Shown here one piece after another: positions 53,882 to 62,843 of a DNA stretch of 64,000 bases; within the stretch, counting starts at the first letter, position 1, and each line of letters opens with the position of its first letter. The notes beneath the pieces were generated by a model, which saw only the letters and a program-made list of their open reading frames with translations, had not been told where the DNA came from and made no database searches. The DNA is from Cyclobacteriaceae bacterium (lineage in GTDB: Bacteria; Bacteroidota; Bacteroidia; Cytophagales; Cyclobacteriaceae): positions 1 to 64,000 of the forward strand of contig JAHBUC010000003.1 in NCBI GenBank assembly GCA_019638275.1, in the 5' to 3' direction. The position numbers and the translations under genes are program-made.

Positions 53882-54265
53882 CTACTTCTTCTCCTCACCA
53901 TCGAGGGAAAGCACGTATATCGCCATCTTCTCGGCATCTTCTTGCGAAAGATCCGGATGTGCATTCATGGGTATTTCACCCCACACACCTGAACCACCTT
54001 CGATAATGCGTTTGGCTAATAGCTTAATATTTTCATCGTTGAATTCATACTTTTTTGCAACATCCGTGTGCGAGGGACCAATAATTTTGTTGGTAGAATG
54101 ATGACAAGTCTTACAATCTGATTCATCCACAAGAATTTTTCCAATAGCAGCTAACTGGCTTGTGGATAACTGTACAGGTTCGTCCTGTTCAGAAGTTGCT
54201 TGTTTCCCGCCACATGAAACAATAAAAGCAACCACTAAGGCTGCAACACTTAATTTATTTATCAT
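53882..54265 (-). CDS. Lipoprotein c-type cytochrome
   Basis: A 127-residue monoheme cytochrome. Lipoprotein signal A-F-I-V-S-C (Cys18), so it is membrane-anchored on the periplasmic side. Heme motif C-K-T-C-H at 51-55, the usual I-I-G-P-S-H loop, and a likely Met ligand in W-G-E-I-P-M-N-A-H-P. It is the natural electron acceptor for a periplasmic sugar dehydrogenase such as the GMC enzyme encoded in the converging operon (inference). Its ATG overlaps the stop of the upstream isomerase gene (ATGA, 54262-54265). Confidence 0.9.
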   Translation of the reverse strand: MINKLSVAALVVAFIVSCGGKQATSEQDEPVQLSTSQLAAIGKILVDESDCKTCHHSTNKIIGPSHTDVAKKYEFNDENIKLLAKRIIEGGSGVWGEIPMNAHPDLSQEDAEKMAIYVLSLDGEEKK

Positions 54266-55314
54266 AGTCCTAATATTTTTTTGTTCAATTTAGTATCTGT
54301 TCCTGCCGAAGCAAAATCGTCAAACGCTTTTTCTGTTACCTGAATAATGTGGTCTTTTATAAACGGGGCACCTTCACGTGCGCCTTGCTCGGGATGTTTG
54401 ATGCAACACTCCCATTCCAATACAGCCCACCCACCATAATCGTATTGTGCCAGTTTTGAAAAGATGCTTTTGAAATCAACCTGGCCATCACCCAACGAGC
54501 GGAACCGGCCCGGTCGATTTATCCAATCCTGAAAACCTCCATACACACCGCTTTTCCCCGTTGGATTAAACTCGGCATCCTTTACATGAAACATTTTGAT
54601 GTAGGGATGATAGAAATCAATGTATTGCAGATAGTCCAGTTGCTGCAAAACAAAATGACTTGGATCATACAGGATGTTTACACGCGGATGATTGCCCGTC
54701 TCTTTTAAGAACCGTTCGAAGGTTATCCCATCGTGCAAATCCTCACCCGGATGTATTTCGTAGCACACATCCACCCCAGCTTTATCAAACGCATTCAATA
54801 TCGGAAGCCAGCGTTTTGCCAGTTCTTTGAATCCCGCATCAACCAGTCCGGCAGGTCGTTGAGGCCAGGGATAAACGGTATGCCATAACAAGGCTCCGGA
54901 AAATGTTGCGTGCGCCTTCAGTCCAAGATTTTTACTGGCTTTGGCAGCTAATTTTAACTGATCAATCGCCCATGCCGTGCGGGCTTTGTTATTTCCCTTC
55001 ACACTCTTGGGGGCAAAACCATCGAACATCACATCATAGGCTGGATGTACGGCTACTAACTGCCCCTGAAGATGCGTACTCAGTTCGGTGATTTGAACGC
55101 CACAATTTTCAACCATTTCGCGGTACTCGTCTGCATATGCTTTACTCTCAGCCACACGTTTCAGATCAATGCACCGCGCATCCCATGTAGGAATTTGAAC
55201 ACCTTTGTATCCCAATGAAGCTGCCCACTTGCAAATGGTACGCATATCATCAAACGGAGCCTCATCACTCATAAACTGAGCCAAAAAAATGGCAGGTCCT
55301 TTTATGTTTTTCAT
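54262..55314 (-). CDS. TIM-barrel sugar isomerase/epimerase-like protein (cytoplasmic)
   Basis: A 350-residue protein without signal peptide. Likely metal ligands: V-C-Y-E-I-H-P-G-E-D, I-L-Y-D-P-S-H, M-F-H-V-K-D-A-E-F and V-L-E-W-E-C-C-I. The N-terminus (G-P-A-I-F-L-A-Q-F-M) and the P-W-P-Q-R-P-A-G insertion match a longer subgroup commonly found beside Gfo/Idh genes. It probably isomerises or cleaves a keto-sugar made by the dehydrogenases in the operon (inference). Stop overlaps the cytochrome c start; 18 bases after the Gfo/Idh gene. Confidence 0.85.
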   Translation of the reverse strand: MKNIKGPAIFLAQFMSDEAPFDDMRTICKWAASLGYKGVQIPTWDARCIDLKRVAESKAYADEYREMVENCGVQITELSTHLQGQLVAVHPAYDVMFDGFAPKSVKGNNKARTAWAIDQLKLAAKASKNLGLKAHATFSGALLWHTVYPWPQRPAGLVDAGFKELAKRWLPILNAFDKAGVDVCYEIHPGEDLHDGITFERFLKETGNHPRVNILYDPSHFVLQQLDYLQYIDFYHPYIKMFHVKDAEFNPTGKSGVYGGFQDWINRPGRFRSLGDGQVDFKSIFSKLAQYDYGGWAVLEWECCIKHPEQGAREGAPFIKDHIIQVTEKAFDDFASAGTDTKLNKKILGL

Positions 55315-55332
55315 CTGATTCTTCTTAGAACT

Positions 55333-56484
55333 TTAAATCTTCACCCATTTCTGCTTTCCTTTCGATGACTTGATGGCCGCCTCAATAAAGGCCATACCTT
55401 TCACACCATCATCCACATCCGGGAAATCATATTTAGCAGGATCAATTTTTTTACCGGGCTTATAATCGCGAACGGCTTTAGCAAAGGCTACATACAGGTT
55501 GGCAAACGCCTCCAGGTAACCTTCCGGATGACCAGAGGGTGTTCGGGTATTTTGCTTTGAAGCATCGGAGGTATATCCCATGCCCGAGCGATAGATTTCT
55601 TTTGCCTTATCCGGCCACTTCAACAACAATGTGTTTGGTTCTTCTTGTCTCCATTCCATTCCGCCCTTCTCTCCATACACCCGTATCGATAAATTATTTT
55701 CTTCACCGGCAGCAATTTGTGTGGCGATCAATGTACCATGCGCACCATTATCGAAATGAACAAACATCATGTCATCATCATCCAATAACCTACCAGGCAC
55801 AACCGAATTCAGCTCCGCGCAAAGCTCTGTAATGGATGATCCTGTAATATATTCTGCCAGGTTTGCAGCATGCGTACCGATGTCGCCCAATGCTCCACCT
55901 AAACCGGATTTTTTGGGGTCGGATCGCCAGCTTGCCTGCTTTTGTCCTGTTTTTTCAAGGGGTGCATGCAGCCAGCCTTGAATGTATTCCACATATACTT
56001 TCCGCACTTTTCCCAATTTGCCCGACTTGATTAACTGCCGCGCTTCTTTAATCATGGGGTACCCGGTGTAGGTATGCGTTAATGCGAAAACAAGACCGGA
56101 TTTATCGGCCACCTGCTTCAACTTTTTAGCCTCTGCCAACGACAAGGTCATGGGTTTATCAATAATCACATGAAAGCCATTTTCCAATGCCGCCTTTGCG
56201 GGTGCAAAATGCATGTGATTGGGAGTAACGATTGAAACAAAATCCATCCGTTGATCAGCCGGTAGTTTCTTCTCGGCCTTAATCATCTCTTCATAACTTG
56301 AATAGATTCGTGCCGGATCAAGATAAAGTGAATCTCCAGTGGCTTTTGATTTCTTCGGATCGCTACTGAATACACCACAGACCAACTCAATCTGTCCATC
56401 CATGGCAGCTGCCTTTCTGTGTACGGCTCCGATAAAACCATCGAGCCCTCCGCCTACCATGCCCATTCGTAATTTTCGTTTCAC
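55333..56484 (-). CDS. Gfo/Idh/MocA family NAD(P)-dependent oxidoreductase
   Basis: A 383-residue sugar dehydrogenase. N-terminal Rossmann motif M-V-G-G-G-L-D-G-F near 9-17, E-x-P-type signature I-I-D-K-P-M-T-L-S near 108-116 with the conserved Lys, and the active region G-A-L-G-D-I-G-T-H-A-A-N near 200 with Asp and His. Cytoplasmic. First gene of a six-gene - strand operon and divergent from an MFS permease, with LacI-type sites between them. It may oxidise or reduce a keto-sugar intermediate with NAD(P)(H). Confidence 0.92.
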   Translation of the reverse strand: MKRKLRMGMVGGGLDGFIGAVHRKAAAMDGQIELVCGVFSSDPKKSKATGDSLYLDPARIYSSYEEMIKAEKKLPADQRMDFVSIVTPNHMHFAPAKAALENGFHVIIDKPMTLSLAEAKKLKQVADKSGLVFALTHTYTGYPMIKEARQLIKSGKLGKVRKVYVEYIQGWLHAPLEKTGQKQASWRSDPKKSGLGGALGDIGTHAANLAEYITGSSITELCAELNSVVPGRLLDDDDMMFVHFDNGAHGTLIATQIAAGEENNLSIRVYGEKGGMEWRQEEPNTLLLKWPDKAKEIYRSGMGYTSDASKQNTRTPSGHPEGYLEAFANLYVAFAKAVRDYKPGKKIDPAKYDFPDVDDGVKGMAFIEAAIKSSKGKQKWVKI

Positions 56485-56550
56485 TATTGCTTCGTTTTTG
56501 GTTGCTAAGCAATATATCCAAAAGATTGTAAAACAATAAACCTGATTTCC

Positions 56551-56593
56551 GCAAACGTTTGCAATTTATAAACGGGCTTGCGCAATCGATTTA
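56551..56593. promoter_or_regulatory. Pair of LacI-family operator candidates
   Basis: GCAAACGTTTGC at 56551-56562 is a perfect 12-base palindrome with central CG, a textbook LacI/GalR-style operator. A second, weaker copy, GCAATCGATTTA, is at 56582-56593; the centres are 31 bases apart, about three helical turns, so both would face the same side of the DNA. They lie in the 143-base gap between the Gfo/Idh operon and the MFS permease. Confidence 0.6.
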
Positions 56594-56627
56594 TTCGTGC
56601 AATTTTAGGTGCATAATCTAAACTACC

Positions 56628-57908
56628 ATGACCACCACACAATCCAACCTTCAACTTCGTCTGAGCATCATGATGTTCTTCCAGTTTTTCATCTGGGGGG
56701 GCTTCTTCGTAACGATGGGCAGTTACCTGCTGGAAGTATTTAAAGGAACAGAAGGAATTAACTCGATTATCGGTAGCGCTTATGCCACACACAACTGGGC
56801 TGGCTTACTCGCTCCTTTATTTGTGGGGTTGATTGCCGATCGCTACATCAATGCCGAGAAAGTAAATGCTTTTTGTCACCTTGTTGGCGGTTTATTGCTG
56901 TGGTATGCAGCAGGCATCACTGATCCGGGTACGTTCATCTGGGTGATGTTTGCCTACTTCATGTTGTTTATGCCCACGCTTGCCCTGGTAAATGCCATTG
57001 CATTTGCCAACATCGAAAATCCGGACAAGCAGTTTCCTGCCATTCGTGTGTGGGGTACCATCGGCTGGATTGTTGCCGGTTTAGTAGTTGCCCAAACGGT
57101 TTTAGGTTGGGTAGATATTCCCCTTATCAAAATGATTACCGGTATTGAAAATGCACAGGCCACCAATATTCCATTGAAGATGTGTGCCATTATGTCGCTA
57201 ATTTATGGCGTTTACAGCTTCACACTTCCTCCTGCCCCACCTCAAGCCAAAGGCCAGGCATTTAGTTTTAGCAAAGCCTTGGGTTTGGATGCCATTAAAC
57301 TGATGGGTGAAAGAAATTTTGGGGTATTTGCCTTGTGTAGCTTTTTGATCTGCATTCCGCTTGCCTTCTACTATGCCCGAACCAACGACTTCATTTCAGC
57401 CATGGCCTTTGGTGAGAAGTCGGCTTCATTCATGACGATCGGTCAGGTAAGTGAAGTCTTGTTCATGTTATTGGTACCCTTCTTCCTGATGCGGATTGGT
57501 GTTAAATGGATGCTGGTAGTTGGTATGTTGGCATGGACGTTACGCTATTTTCTGTTTGCTGCATTTCCAGAATCACCCGCTTTGCTCGTTGTAGGTATTG
57601 CCCTTCACGGTATTTGCTACGATTTCTTTTTCGTAACAGGGCAATTGTATGTTGATCGTAAAGCACCTAAAGATATACGCGCCAGCGCACAAGGTTTATT
57701 TGCACTGCTTACCTACGGTGCCGGTATGCTGATCGGTAACTATATTCTGGGCTGGTGGGGAGACAACATTAGCCTGGATGGTTCTTCGCAGGCTGGCTGG
57801 CTTGATGGTGCGTTCACCTTCTGGATTATGCCTTCGGCTTTGGCGCTGGGTGTGGCTATTCTGTTCTTCCTGACTTTCTGGGAAAAGAAGAGTGAGCTAA
57901 AACCATAA
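56628..57908 (+). CDS. MFS permease of the nucleoside:H+ symporter-like family
   Basis: A 426-residue inner-membrane transporter with about twelve helices. It begins L-R-L-S-I-M-M-F-F-Q-F-F-I-W-G-G-F-F-V-T, then G-L-L-A-P-L-F-V-G-L-I-A-D-R-Y near 60, F-P-A-I-R-V-W-G-T-I-G-W-I near 135, and a loop before the second half. This is the NupG/XapB-type layout often annotated nucleoside permease in Bacteroidota, where copies beside Gfo/Idh and isomerase genes more likely move sugars or sugar derivatives. It shares its control region with the Gfo/Idh operon. Confidence 0.88.
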   Translation: MTTTQSNLQLRLSIMMFFQFFIWGGFFVTMGSYLLEVFKGTEGINSIIGSAYATHNWAGLLAPLFVGLIADRYINAEKVNAFCHLVGGLLLWYAAGITDPGTFIWVMFAYFMLFMPTLALVNAIAFANIENPDKQFPAIRVWGTIGWIVAGLVVAQTVLGWVDIPLIKMITGIENAQATNIPLKMCAIMSLIYGVYSFTLPPAPPQAKGQAFSFSKALGLDAIKLMGERNFGVFALCSFLICIPLAFYYARTNDFISAMAFGEKSASFMTIGQVSEVLFMLLVPFFLMRIGVKWMLVVGMLAWTLRYFLFAAFPESPALLVVGIALHGICYDFFFVTGQLYVDRKAPKDIRASAQGLFALLTYGAGMLIGNYILGWWGDNISLDGSSQAGWLDGAFTFWIMPSALALGVAILFFLTFWEKKSELKP

Positions 57909-57994
57909 CTCTGTTTAGCCTATCAGGATTTAACCAATGGGGGCACAATTTTAGTCAGACTTAACCGTTCTGATGCAAACCCTGTCCCTCATCC

Positions 57995-59263
57995 ATGCAA
58001 AAGTACCTCATTATGGCTTTGGTTGTCATAGGTACAACCAATCCAATATTCTCCCAACTAAAGGAAGATAAAAAGACAAAACTGAAACTCTTCATTGATT
58101 GCAGTAACGTCTGGTGCGATCAAACCTATATCCGCAGCGAAATCAACATAGTCGACTTTGTCTTTGACAGAATTGCTGCTGATGTGCATTTTTTAGTAAC
58201 CTCAACTTCCATTGGCAATGGAGGCGACCAGTATCAGTTGATTTTCTATGGTCAGAAAAAATTTGCCGGGCAAAAAGACACCCTGAGATTCACTATGCCC
58301 CCTGTATACACCGAGGTAGAAGTACGAGAAAAAATACTGACCCATCTCAAAATAGGATTGGTGCCCTATGTAGCAAAAACCGACATGATCAGTTATGTAA
58401 CCCTGGAGTTCAAGCGACATGACACAAATGAATCTACGGCTAAGGAAGAAAAAGATAAATGGAACTATTGGGTATTTCGAATAAGTGGCAACGGGAGTCT
58501 TGAAATTGATCAGAACTATTTAAGCACCTACCTGAACGGGAATGTGACAGCAAACCGTACCACTGAAAACTTCAGAGTTGAGTTCAGGATGTCAACCGGA
58601 AAAAATATTTCAAAGTTCAAATTTGAAGATGAAGAAGGCATAGAACAAAGTTTCACTGTTATTAATACAAACTACAATTTCACAAATACAACGGTTCTAG
58701 CAATATCCGATCATTGGTCGTATGGGTATTACCTCTTCTTGCGAAACAATACCTTCTCAAATTTTCAGAATTCTATTCGTTTCGTGCCTGCGATTGAGTA
58801 CAATATCTTCCCTTACAAGGAAGTAAATAATAAGTTTCTCACGTTTTCATATGGAATCGATATGATTCATAACAATTACTATGAAGAAACCATTTACAGC
58901 AAGGTTAGCGAAAACCTGTACGGGCACTCGGCCAGAATAGTGTCCAGATTCAATCAAAAATGGGGTACATTAAATTCCACCATCAACTATACGAACTATT
59001 TCCATAACTGGAATTTCTACAGCCTGGAGATCAATACCGAAGCAGAGGTGCGAATAAACGGAAGTCTCTCTTTCTACGTTTATGCCTTCGGAGGGTTAAC
59101 CCGCAACCAGGTTTTCATACCAAAAGGAAGCGCATCGGTTGAAGATGTATTGGCGAGAAGAAGGCAGTTGGCATCAGGCTATAATTTTGGTGCCTGGTTT
59201 GGATTGAGTTATCGGTTCGGTTCAATTCTGAATAACTTCGTTAATCCGCGCTTCTCCGATTAA
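57995..59263 (+). CDS. Predicted outer-membrane beta-barrel protein of unknown function
   Basis: A 422-residue protein with a signal peptide (M-Q-K-Y-L-I-M-A-L-V-V-I-G...F-S-Q). Residues 25-150 form a soluble domain that starts L-K-L-F-I-D-C-S-N-V-W-C-D-Q-T-Y-I-R and includes P-P-V-Y-T-E-V-E-V-R. The rest is a series of short amphipathic strands rich in aromatic and Asn residues, ending in Y-R-F-G-S, in keeping with a barrel. Such proteins occur often in Bacteroidota without known role. Its stop overlaps the PfkB gene stop by four bases on the opposite strand. Confidence 0.6.
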   Translation: MQKYLIMALVVIGTTNPIFSQLKEDKKTKLKLFIDCSNVWCDQTYIRSEINIVDFVFDRIAADVHFLVTSTSIGNGGDQYQLIFYGQKKFAGQKDTLRFTMPPVYTEVEVREKILTHLKIGLVPYVAKTDMISYVTLEFKRHDTNESTAKEEKDKWNYWVFRISGNGSLEIDQNYLSTYLNGNVTANRTTENFRVEFRMSTGKNISKFKFEDEEGIEQSFTVINTNYNFTNTTVLAISDHWSYGYYLFLRNNTFSNFQNSIRFVPAIEYNIFPYKEVNNKFLTFSYGIDMIHNNYYEETIYSKVSENLYGHSARIVSRFNQKWGTLNSTINYTNYFHNWNFYSLEINTEAEVRINGSLSFYVYAFGGLTRNQVFIPKGSASVEDVLARRRQLASGYNFGAWFGLSYRFGSILNNFVNPRFSD

Positions 59264-60231
59264 CCATATGTTGAAGCCATAATAGCCTTTACCTCGTTAA
59301 GCGGCTTAAACACATTAAACGTTTTACCCTGTGTACGTAGCGCACCTAATGTATTGCCGTATTGAGCCGCTTTTATGTAGTCTGTTGGATTCTCCAACAA
59401 TCCAAAACCCACGCCTCCGGCAAATGAATCGCCACAACCGGTGGTATCAATAACCTCCTTTACCTTTACAGCCGGAACCATCGTTTCAATTACGTTATCC
59501 TTTTGCTTGTAGTATACCAGGCAACCGGTTGAGTCGGCTGTTATATACACACACCGAACACCGTGGTTCAAACAATGCGTGGCAAACTTCAGTAACTCTA
59601 CCCGATCCAGATGAGACGTATCCGTATAGTCGCTGGTCTCATATTCCTTCTTAAACCATGAAGCATGCGCTTCTTCCAGGTTCATCTTCAACACATCGAT
59701 GTAAGGCAGCCATTGATCGCGGTCAATCCAGAATTTGCGCTGACGCTCCCCGTTGAACAGGCAAGCTGTTGTGGGGCCATGCGCATCAAAGATGATTGTA
59801 CCCTTACTTTTACTCTTTATATACTTCAAGGTGTCTAACGAGATTTCGTAATCGCTGATCGGTACAAATACAAACACATCGCTATTCAGAATATCCTTGA
59901 CATCATCCGGTAAAATCGGATCCATAAAACCGGTTTGTCGCTCCATGCGGTTGTTCATATCCAGAAACTTCAGGCTGATGATATCACCTTGGTCATTTTT
60001 GGATGTTATGTACTTCATATTAATCCCTTTGTATCCGGAAAAAACTTCCCGCACATTATCTACATCAACTTTTCGTACATGCGCTACCGGATAAATTTCA
60101 AGCTCCTCCCCTGCCATAATCGATAAGGCAATGACTGGATGTGTAATACATCCCCACTTCTGGATCAAATCACCATTGTGGGTAACAATGTGATCACGAG
60201 GAATGGGGCCCAAAACTGCTATGCGCTTCAT
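59260..60231 (-). CDS. PfkB family carbohydrate kinase
   Basis: A 323-residue ribokinase-fold kinase. The C-terminal ATP/anion-hole motif D-T-T-G-C-G-D-S-F-A-G-G-V-G-F-G is near 264-279, with the catalytic Asp. The N-terminal G-G motif of the family is altered (I-Q-K-W-G-C-I-T-H). Five bases downstream of a ROK kinase gene, so the two kinases form a pair. The sugar cannot be assigned; the surrounding trehalase and ROK genes suggest a hexose. Confidence 0.85.
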   Translation of the reverse strand: MKRIAVLGPIPRDHIVTHNGDLIQKWGCITHPVIALSIMAGEELEIYPVAHVRKVDVDNVREVFSGYKGINMKYITSKNDQGDIISLKFLDMNNRMERQTGFMDPILPDDVKDILNSDVFVFVPISDYEISLDTLKYIKSKSKGTIIFDAHGPTTACLFNGERQRKFWIDRDQWLPYIDVLKMNLEEAHASWFKKEYETSDYTDTSHLDRVELLKFATHCLNHGVRCVYITADSTGCLVYYKQKDNVIETMVPAVKVKEVIDTTGCGDSFAGGVGFGLLENPTDYIKAAQYGNTLGALRTQGKTFNVFKPLNEVKAIMASTYG

Positions 60232-60236
60232 GCTTA

Positions 60237-61151
60237 TTAATTTTCTGTAAGAAATGCCGCCCCGAATACACCAGCACTGTCACCCAACATGGGTTTTACA
60301 ATTGGCGTATCAAACCGGTCGTTGAAAACATATTTTTTCAAGTGCTCAATACCTTTGTCATACAATGTTGGAATGTTACCAACGCCTCCTCCTATTACAA
60401 TGACATCCGGATCAAGAATGTTAATGACCACACTCAATGCTTTACCAAACATTTCATGCAACCGGTTAATGGTTTGAATGGCTACCGGATCGCGGCCTTC
60501 CTGATACCGTGCATAAATATCCTTTAACTTCAAAACCTGGCCACTCTGCTTTTGGTAGAACCTTTCAAGGGCTGGCCCCGCTATAATATTTTCAACACAA
60601 CCCACCTTCCCACAGTAGCACTGACCACCCGATTCATCAAGAAAGTTATGCCCCCACTCTCCAGCAATGCCTTGGAGGCCGTTAATCACCTTGTTGTTTA
60701 CCACAATTCCACCGCCACAGCCCGTTCCCATAATTACACCAAAGACCACCTCGGCATTCGGAAACTTTTCCTTTACAACACCTAAACGAGCTTCAGCCAA
60801 AGCAAAGCAATTGGCATCGTTGGCAGTTATAACCTGCATCTTCAGCAAGACCTCAAGATCTTGCCTCAGTGGCTTAAAATTCAACACGATTGAATTGCTG
60901 TTTTTAAAAAGACCGGTATGCGGATCCATAGTACCAGGGGTACCGATGCCAATTTTATCAGGGCGATATCCCGCGGATTTCTCCATCATGTCAACCAATT
61001 TGCTGATTTGGTTAAGCACATGCTCATAACCCAAATTAGCTTCAGTCGAAACCCGATCACGAAATAGTGTATTCTTGCTTTCTGGAGAAGCCATGATCAC
61101 CCCTTCCACTTTTGTACCGCCCAAATCGATTCCCCAAAGCTCCTTACGCAT
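60237..61151 (-). CDS. ROK family sugar kinase
   Basis: A 304-residue ROK kinase. Motifs: G-I-D-L-G-G-T-K-V-E-G near 8, N-D-A-N-C-F-A near 113 with the catalytic Asp, M-G-T-G-C-G-G-G near 142, G-E-W-G-H-N followed by the zinc site C-Y-C-G-K-V-G-C-V-E near 175, and V-I-G-G-G-V-G-N near 257. It is a different subgroup from the pfkA-linked ROK kinase (G-E-W-G-H rather than G-E-L-G-H). Beside trehalase, glucose released from trehalose is a plausible substrate (inference). Confidence 0.88.
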   Translation of the reverse strand: MRKELWGIDLGGTKVEGVIMASPESKNTLFRDRVSTEANLGYEHVLNQISKLVDMMEKSAGYRPDKIGIGTPGTMDPHTGLFKNSNSIVLNFKPLRQDLEVLLKMQVITANDANCFALAEARLGVVKEKFPNAEVVFGVIMGTGCGGGIVVNNKVINGLQGIAGEWGHNFLDESGGQCYCGKVGCVENIIAGPALERFYQKQSGQVLKLKDIYARYQEGRDPVAIQTINRLHEMFGKALSVVINILDPDVIVIGGGVGNIPTLYDKGIEHLKKYVFNDRFDTPIVKPMLGDSAGVFGAAFLTEN

Positions 61152-61182
61152 AGCTACCCGTTATTGAAAATGAATTCCTTAT

Positions 61183-62763
61183 TTATTTTCGCAATCCAAA
61201 AAATGTCCAGTCCTGATCTTTCGCCATTGCCAGGTACACACCATTGGTCCACCCAAAGCCATCCTGATTAGGATATTCTCCCCCACCGGCATAAAGTGCT
61301 ATATCGGATACGTTGTACTTCTCCATCATTTTACCCGTTGCCTTGTATACACGAGTATTCACGGCCAGCCAACGCGATCTGACGGTATCGGCTGAGGGTA
61401 CCAGGTTATAATTTTTCAATCCTCTGTAAGCAATCCACTGCAAAGGCGCCCAACCATTTGGTGCATCCCACTGCTGCTTACTTTCAGTCAACGTAGTACG
61501 CAAACCACCCGGTCCCAGAAAATCACGTTGAAGCTTTTGCTCCACTCCAATTGCCTGCTGTTGATCAACCATAAAAAAATACAAGGGAAAACTTCCGGCC
61601 AATGTCGGAATGGCTGATTGTGTTTGTGATGGGAGATGATAATCAAAGAAATAACCTTCTTTATCATTCCACATATACTTCAAGATGGCTGCTTTTCGTC
61701 TTTCAGCAAGCTTAGTGTACAAGTCAGCGCGTTCAATATCCCCTTTTAGCGCATAGGCACGTTGCAACATAAATTCGTGATAATACAACAAGCAGTTCAA
61801 ATCAACGGGTATCAATTCGGTGGTTCGGATGCTTTCAAGTCCTTTACCGGATTCGAACCATCGGGCACTGAAATCCCAACCTGATTCACAGGCAGCGCGC
61901 AGGTTCCGATACAAATCCTCTGCATCGCGACCCGATTGCTGTTGCAGGTGAACATCTTCTTTAAACGCTTCCGGTCGAGGGCGCGGATCATTGTCCCAGT
62001 ACCGGTTAAGCACAACATCGTCATCAAGTTTAACTACGCGCAATATTGCATCGCCTGATTTCTCTAATTGATCCATATCCTTCATCCAGAAATCATACTC
62101 GCGTTGAAGGGCGGGCAGGTAGTTTAGTAATTTCTCATCGTTTCCATCCACGGCAACGCCAACTATCAATGAAAAATAAGGTGGTTGTGAACGACTCAGG
62201 TAATACTGTCGGTTTCCGTTAGGAATAAACCCGATAGAATCGATCAGGTAAGCAAAGTTGTTGGCCATGGCTTCAACCATATCCATTTTACCGGAAGCCT
62301 TTAACCCAAGAATGGTGAAGTAGCTATCCCAATAATAAATTTCTGAAAACCGGCCACCGGGTACGATATAGGATTGCGGAAGCGTAATCAGTGATGATCC
62401 TTGCCTATTATCATCCGGTTGGCGGGTAAGCACCGGCCAAAGCGCCATGATGTGTTCCTCAACCGAACGCGAAGTATCAGCCTGAAAGTTGGTTGTTGGC
62501 GATACGGGAATATCAAAGTGTTTAAGAACAAAGGCCTTCAGGTCAAAATCTGGCGCATTTCTTTCAACAGTATATTCCTCTTGAATTTCAGCAAGGGATT
62601 TTTTAGGAACACAATCCACAAAGGTTTTTGAATCGGGAAAAACAGCCGCCAACTGCACATCCTGAAATAAATCCGAAGCATAAAAATCCTGAACAACCGC
62701 CTCCTTTTTCTGGCATGAAAATACCAGTAGCAATAGGATACCATAAACTGAAAAACGCTTCAT
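61183..62763 (-). CDS. treA: Trehalase lipoprotein (GH37)
   Basis: Hydrolyses trehalose to two glucose. 526 residues, with lipoprotein signal L-L-L-L-V-F-S-C (Cys17), so it acts outside the cytoplasm. Family signatures are complete: P-G-G-R-F-S-E-I-Y-Y-W-D-S-Y near 137, catalytic Asp in E-S-G-W-D-F-S-A-R-W, Q-W-D-A-P-N-G-W-A-P-L-Q, and G-G-E-Y-P-N-Q-D-G-F-G-W-T-N-G with the catalytic Glu. First of a probable trehalase-ROK-PfkB operon. A 22-base hairpin abuts the start codon. Confidence 0.95.
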   Translation of the reverse strand: MKRFSVYGILLLLVFSCQKKEAVVQDFYASDLFQDVQLAAVFPDSKTFVDCVPKKSLAEIQEEYTVERNAPDFDLKAFVLKHFDIPVSPTTNFQADTSRSVEEHIMALWPVLTRQPDDNRQGSSLITLPQSYIVPGGRFSEIYYWDSYFTILGLKASGKMDMVEAMANNFAYLIDSIGFIPNGNRQYYLSRSQPPYFSLIVGVAVDGNDEKLLNYLPALQREYDFWMKDMDQLEKSGDAILRVVKLDDDVVLNRYWDNDPRPRPEAFKEDVHLQQQSGRDAEDLYRNLRAACESGWDFSARWFESGKGLESIRTTELIPVDLNCLLYYHEFMLQRAYALKGDIERADLYTKLAERRKAAILKYMWNDKEGYFFDYHLPSQTQSAIPTLAGSFPLYFFMVDQQQAIGVEQKLQRDFLGPGGLRTTLTESKQQWDAPNGWAPLQWIAYRGLKNYNLVPSADTVRSRWLAVNTRVYKATGKMMEKYNVSDIALYAGGGEYPNQDGFGWTNGVYLAMAKDQDWTFFGLRK

Positions 62764-62785
62764 AAGCTGATCGGATAATCAGCTT
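62764..62785. repeat. Inverted repeat abutting the trehalase start codon
   Basis: AAGCTGAT / ATCAGCTT, a perfect eight-base stem with a six-base loop, ending at the base before the ATG on the - strand. It would cover the ribosome-binding region if formed in RNA, or could be a regulator site. Confidence 0.5.
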
Positions 62786-62843
62786 AAAATATCAAATAAA
62801 GGTTGGAATTGCCAGCGATTTCTTCTGATTCCTTTCGCTGAAT

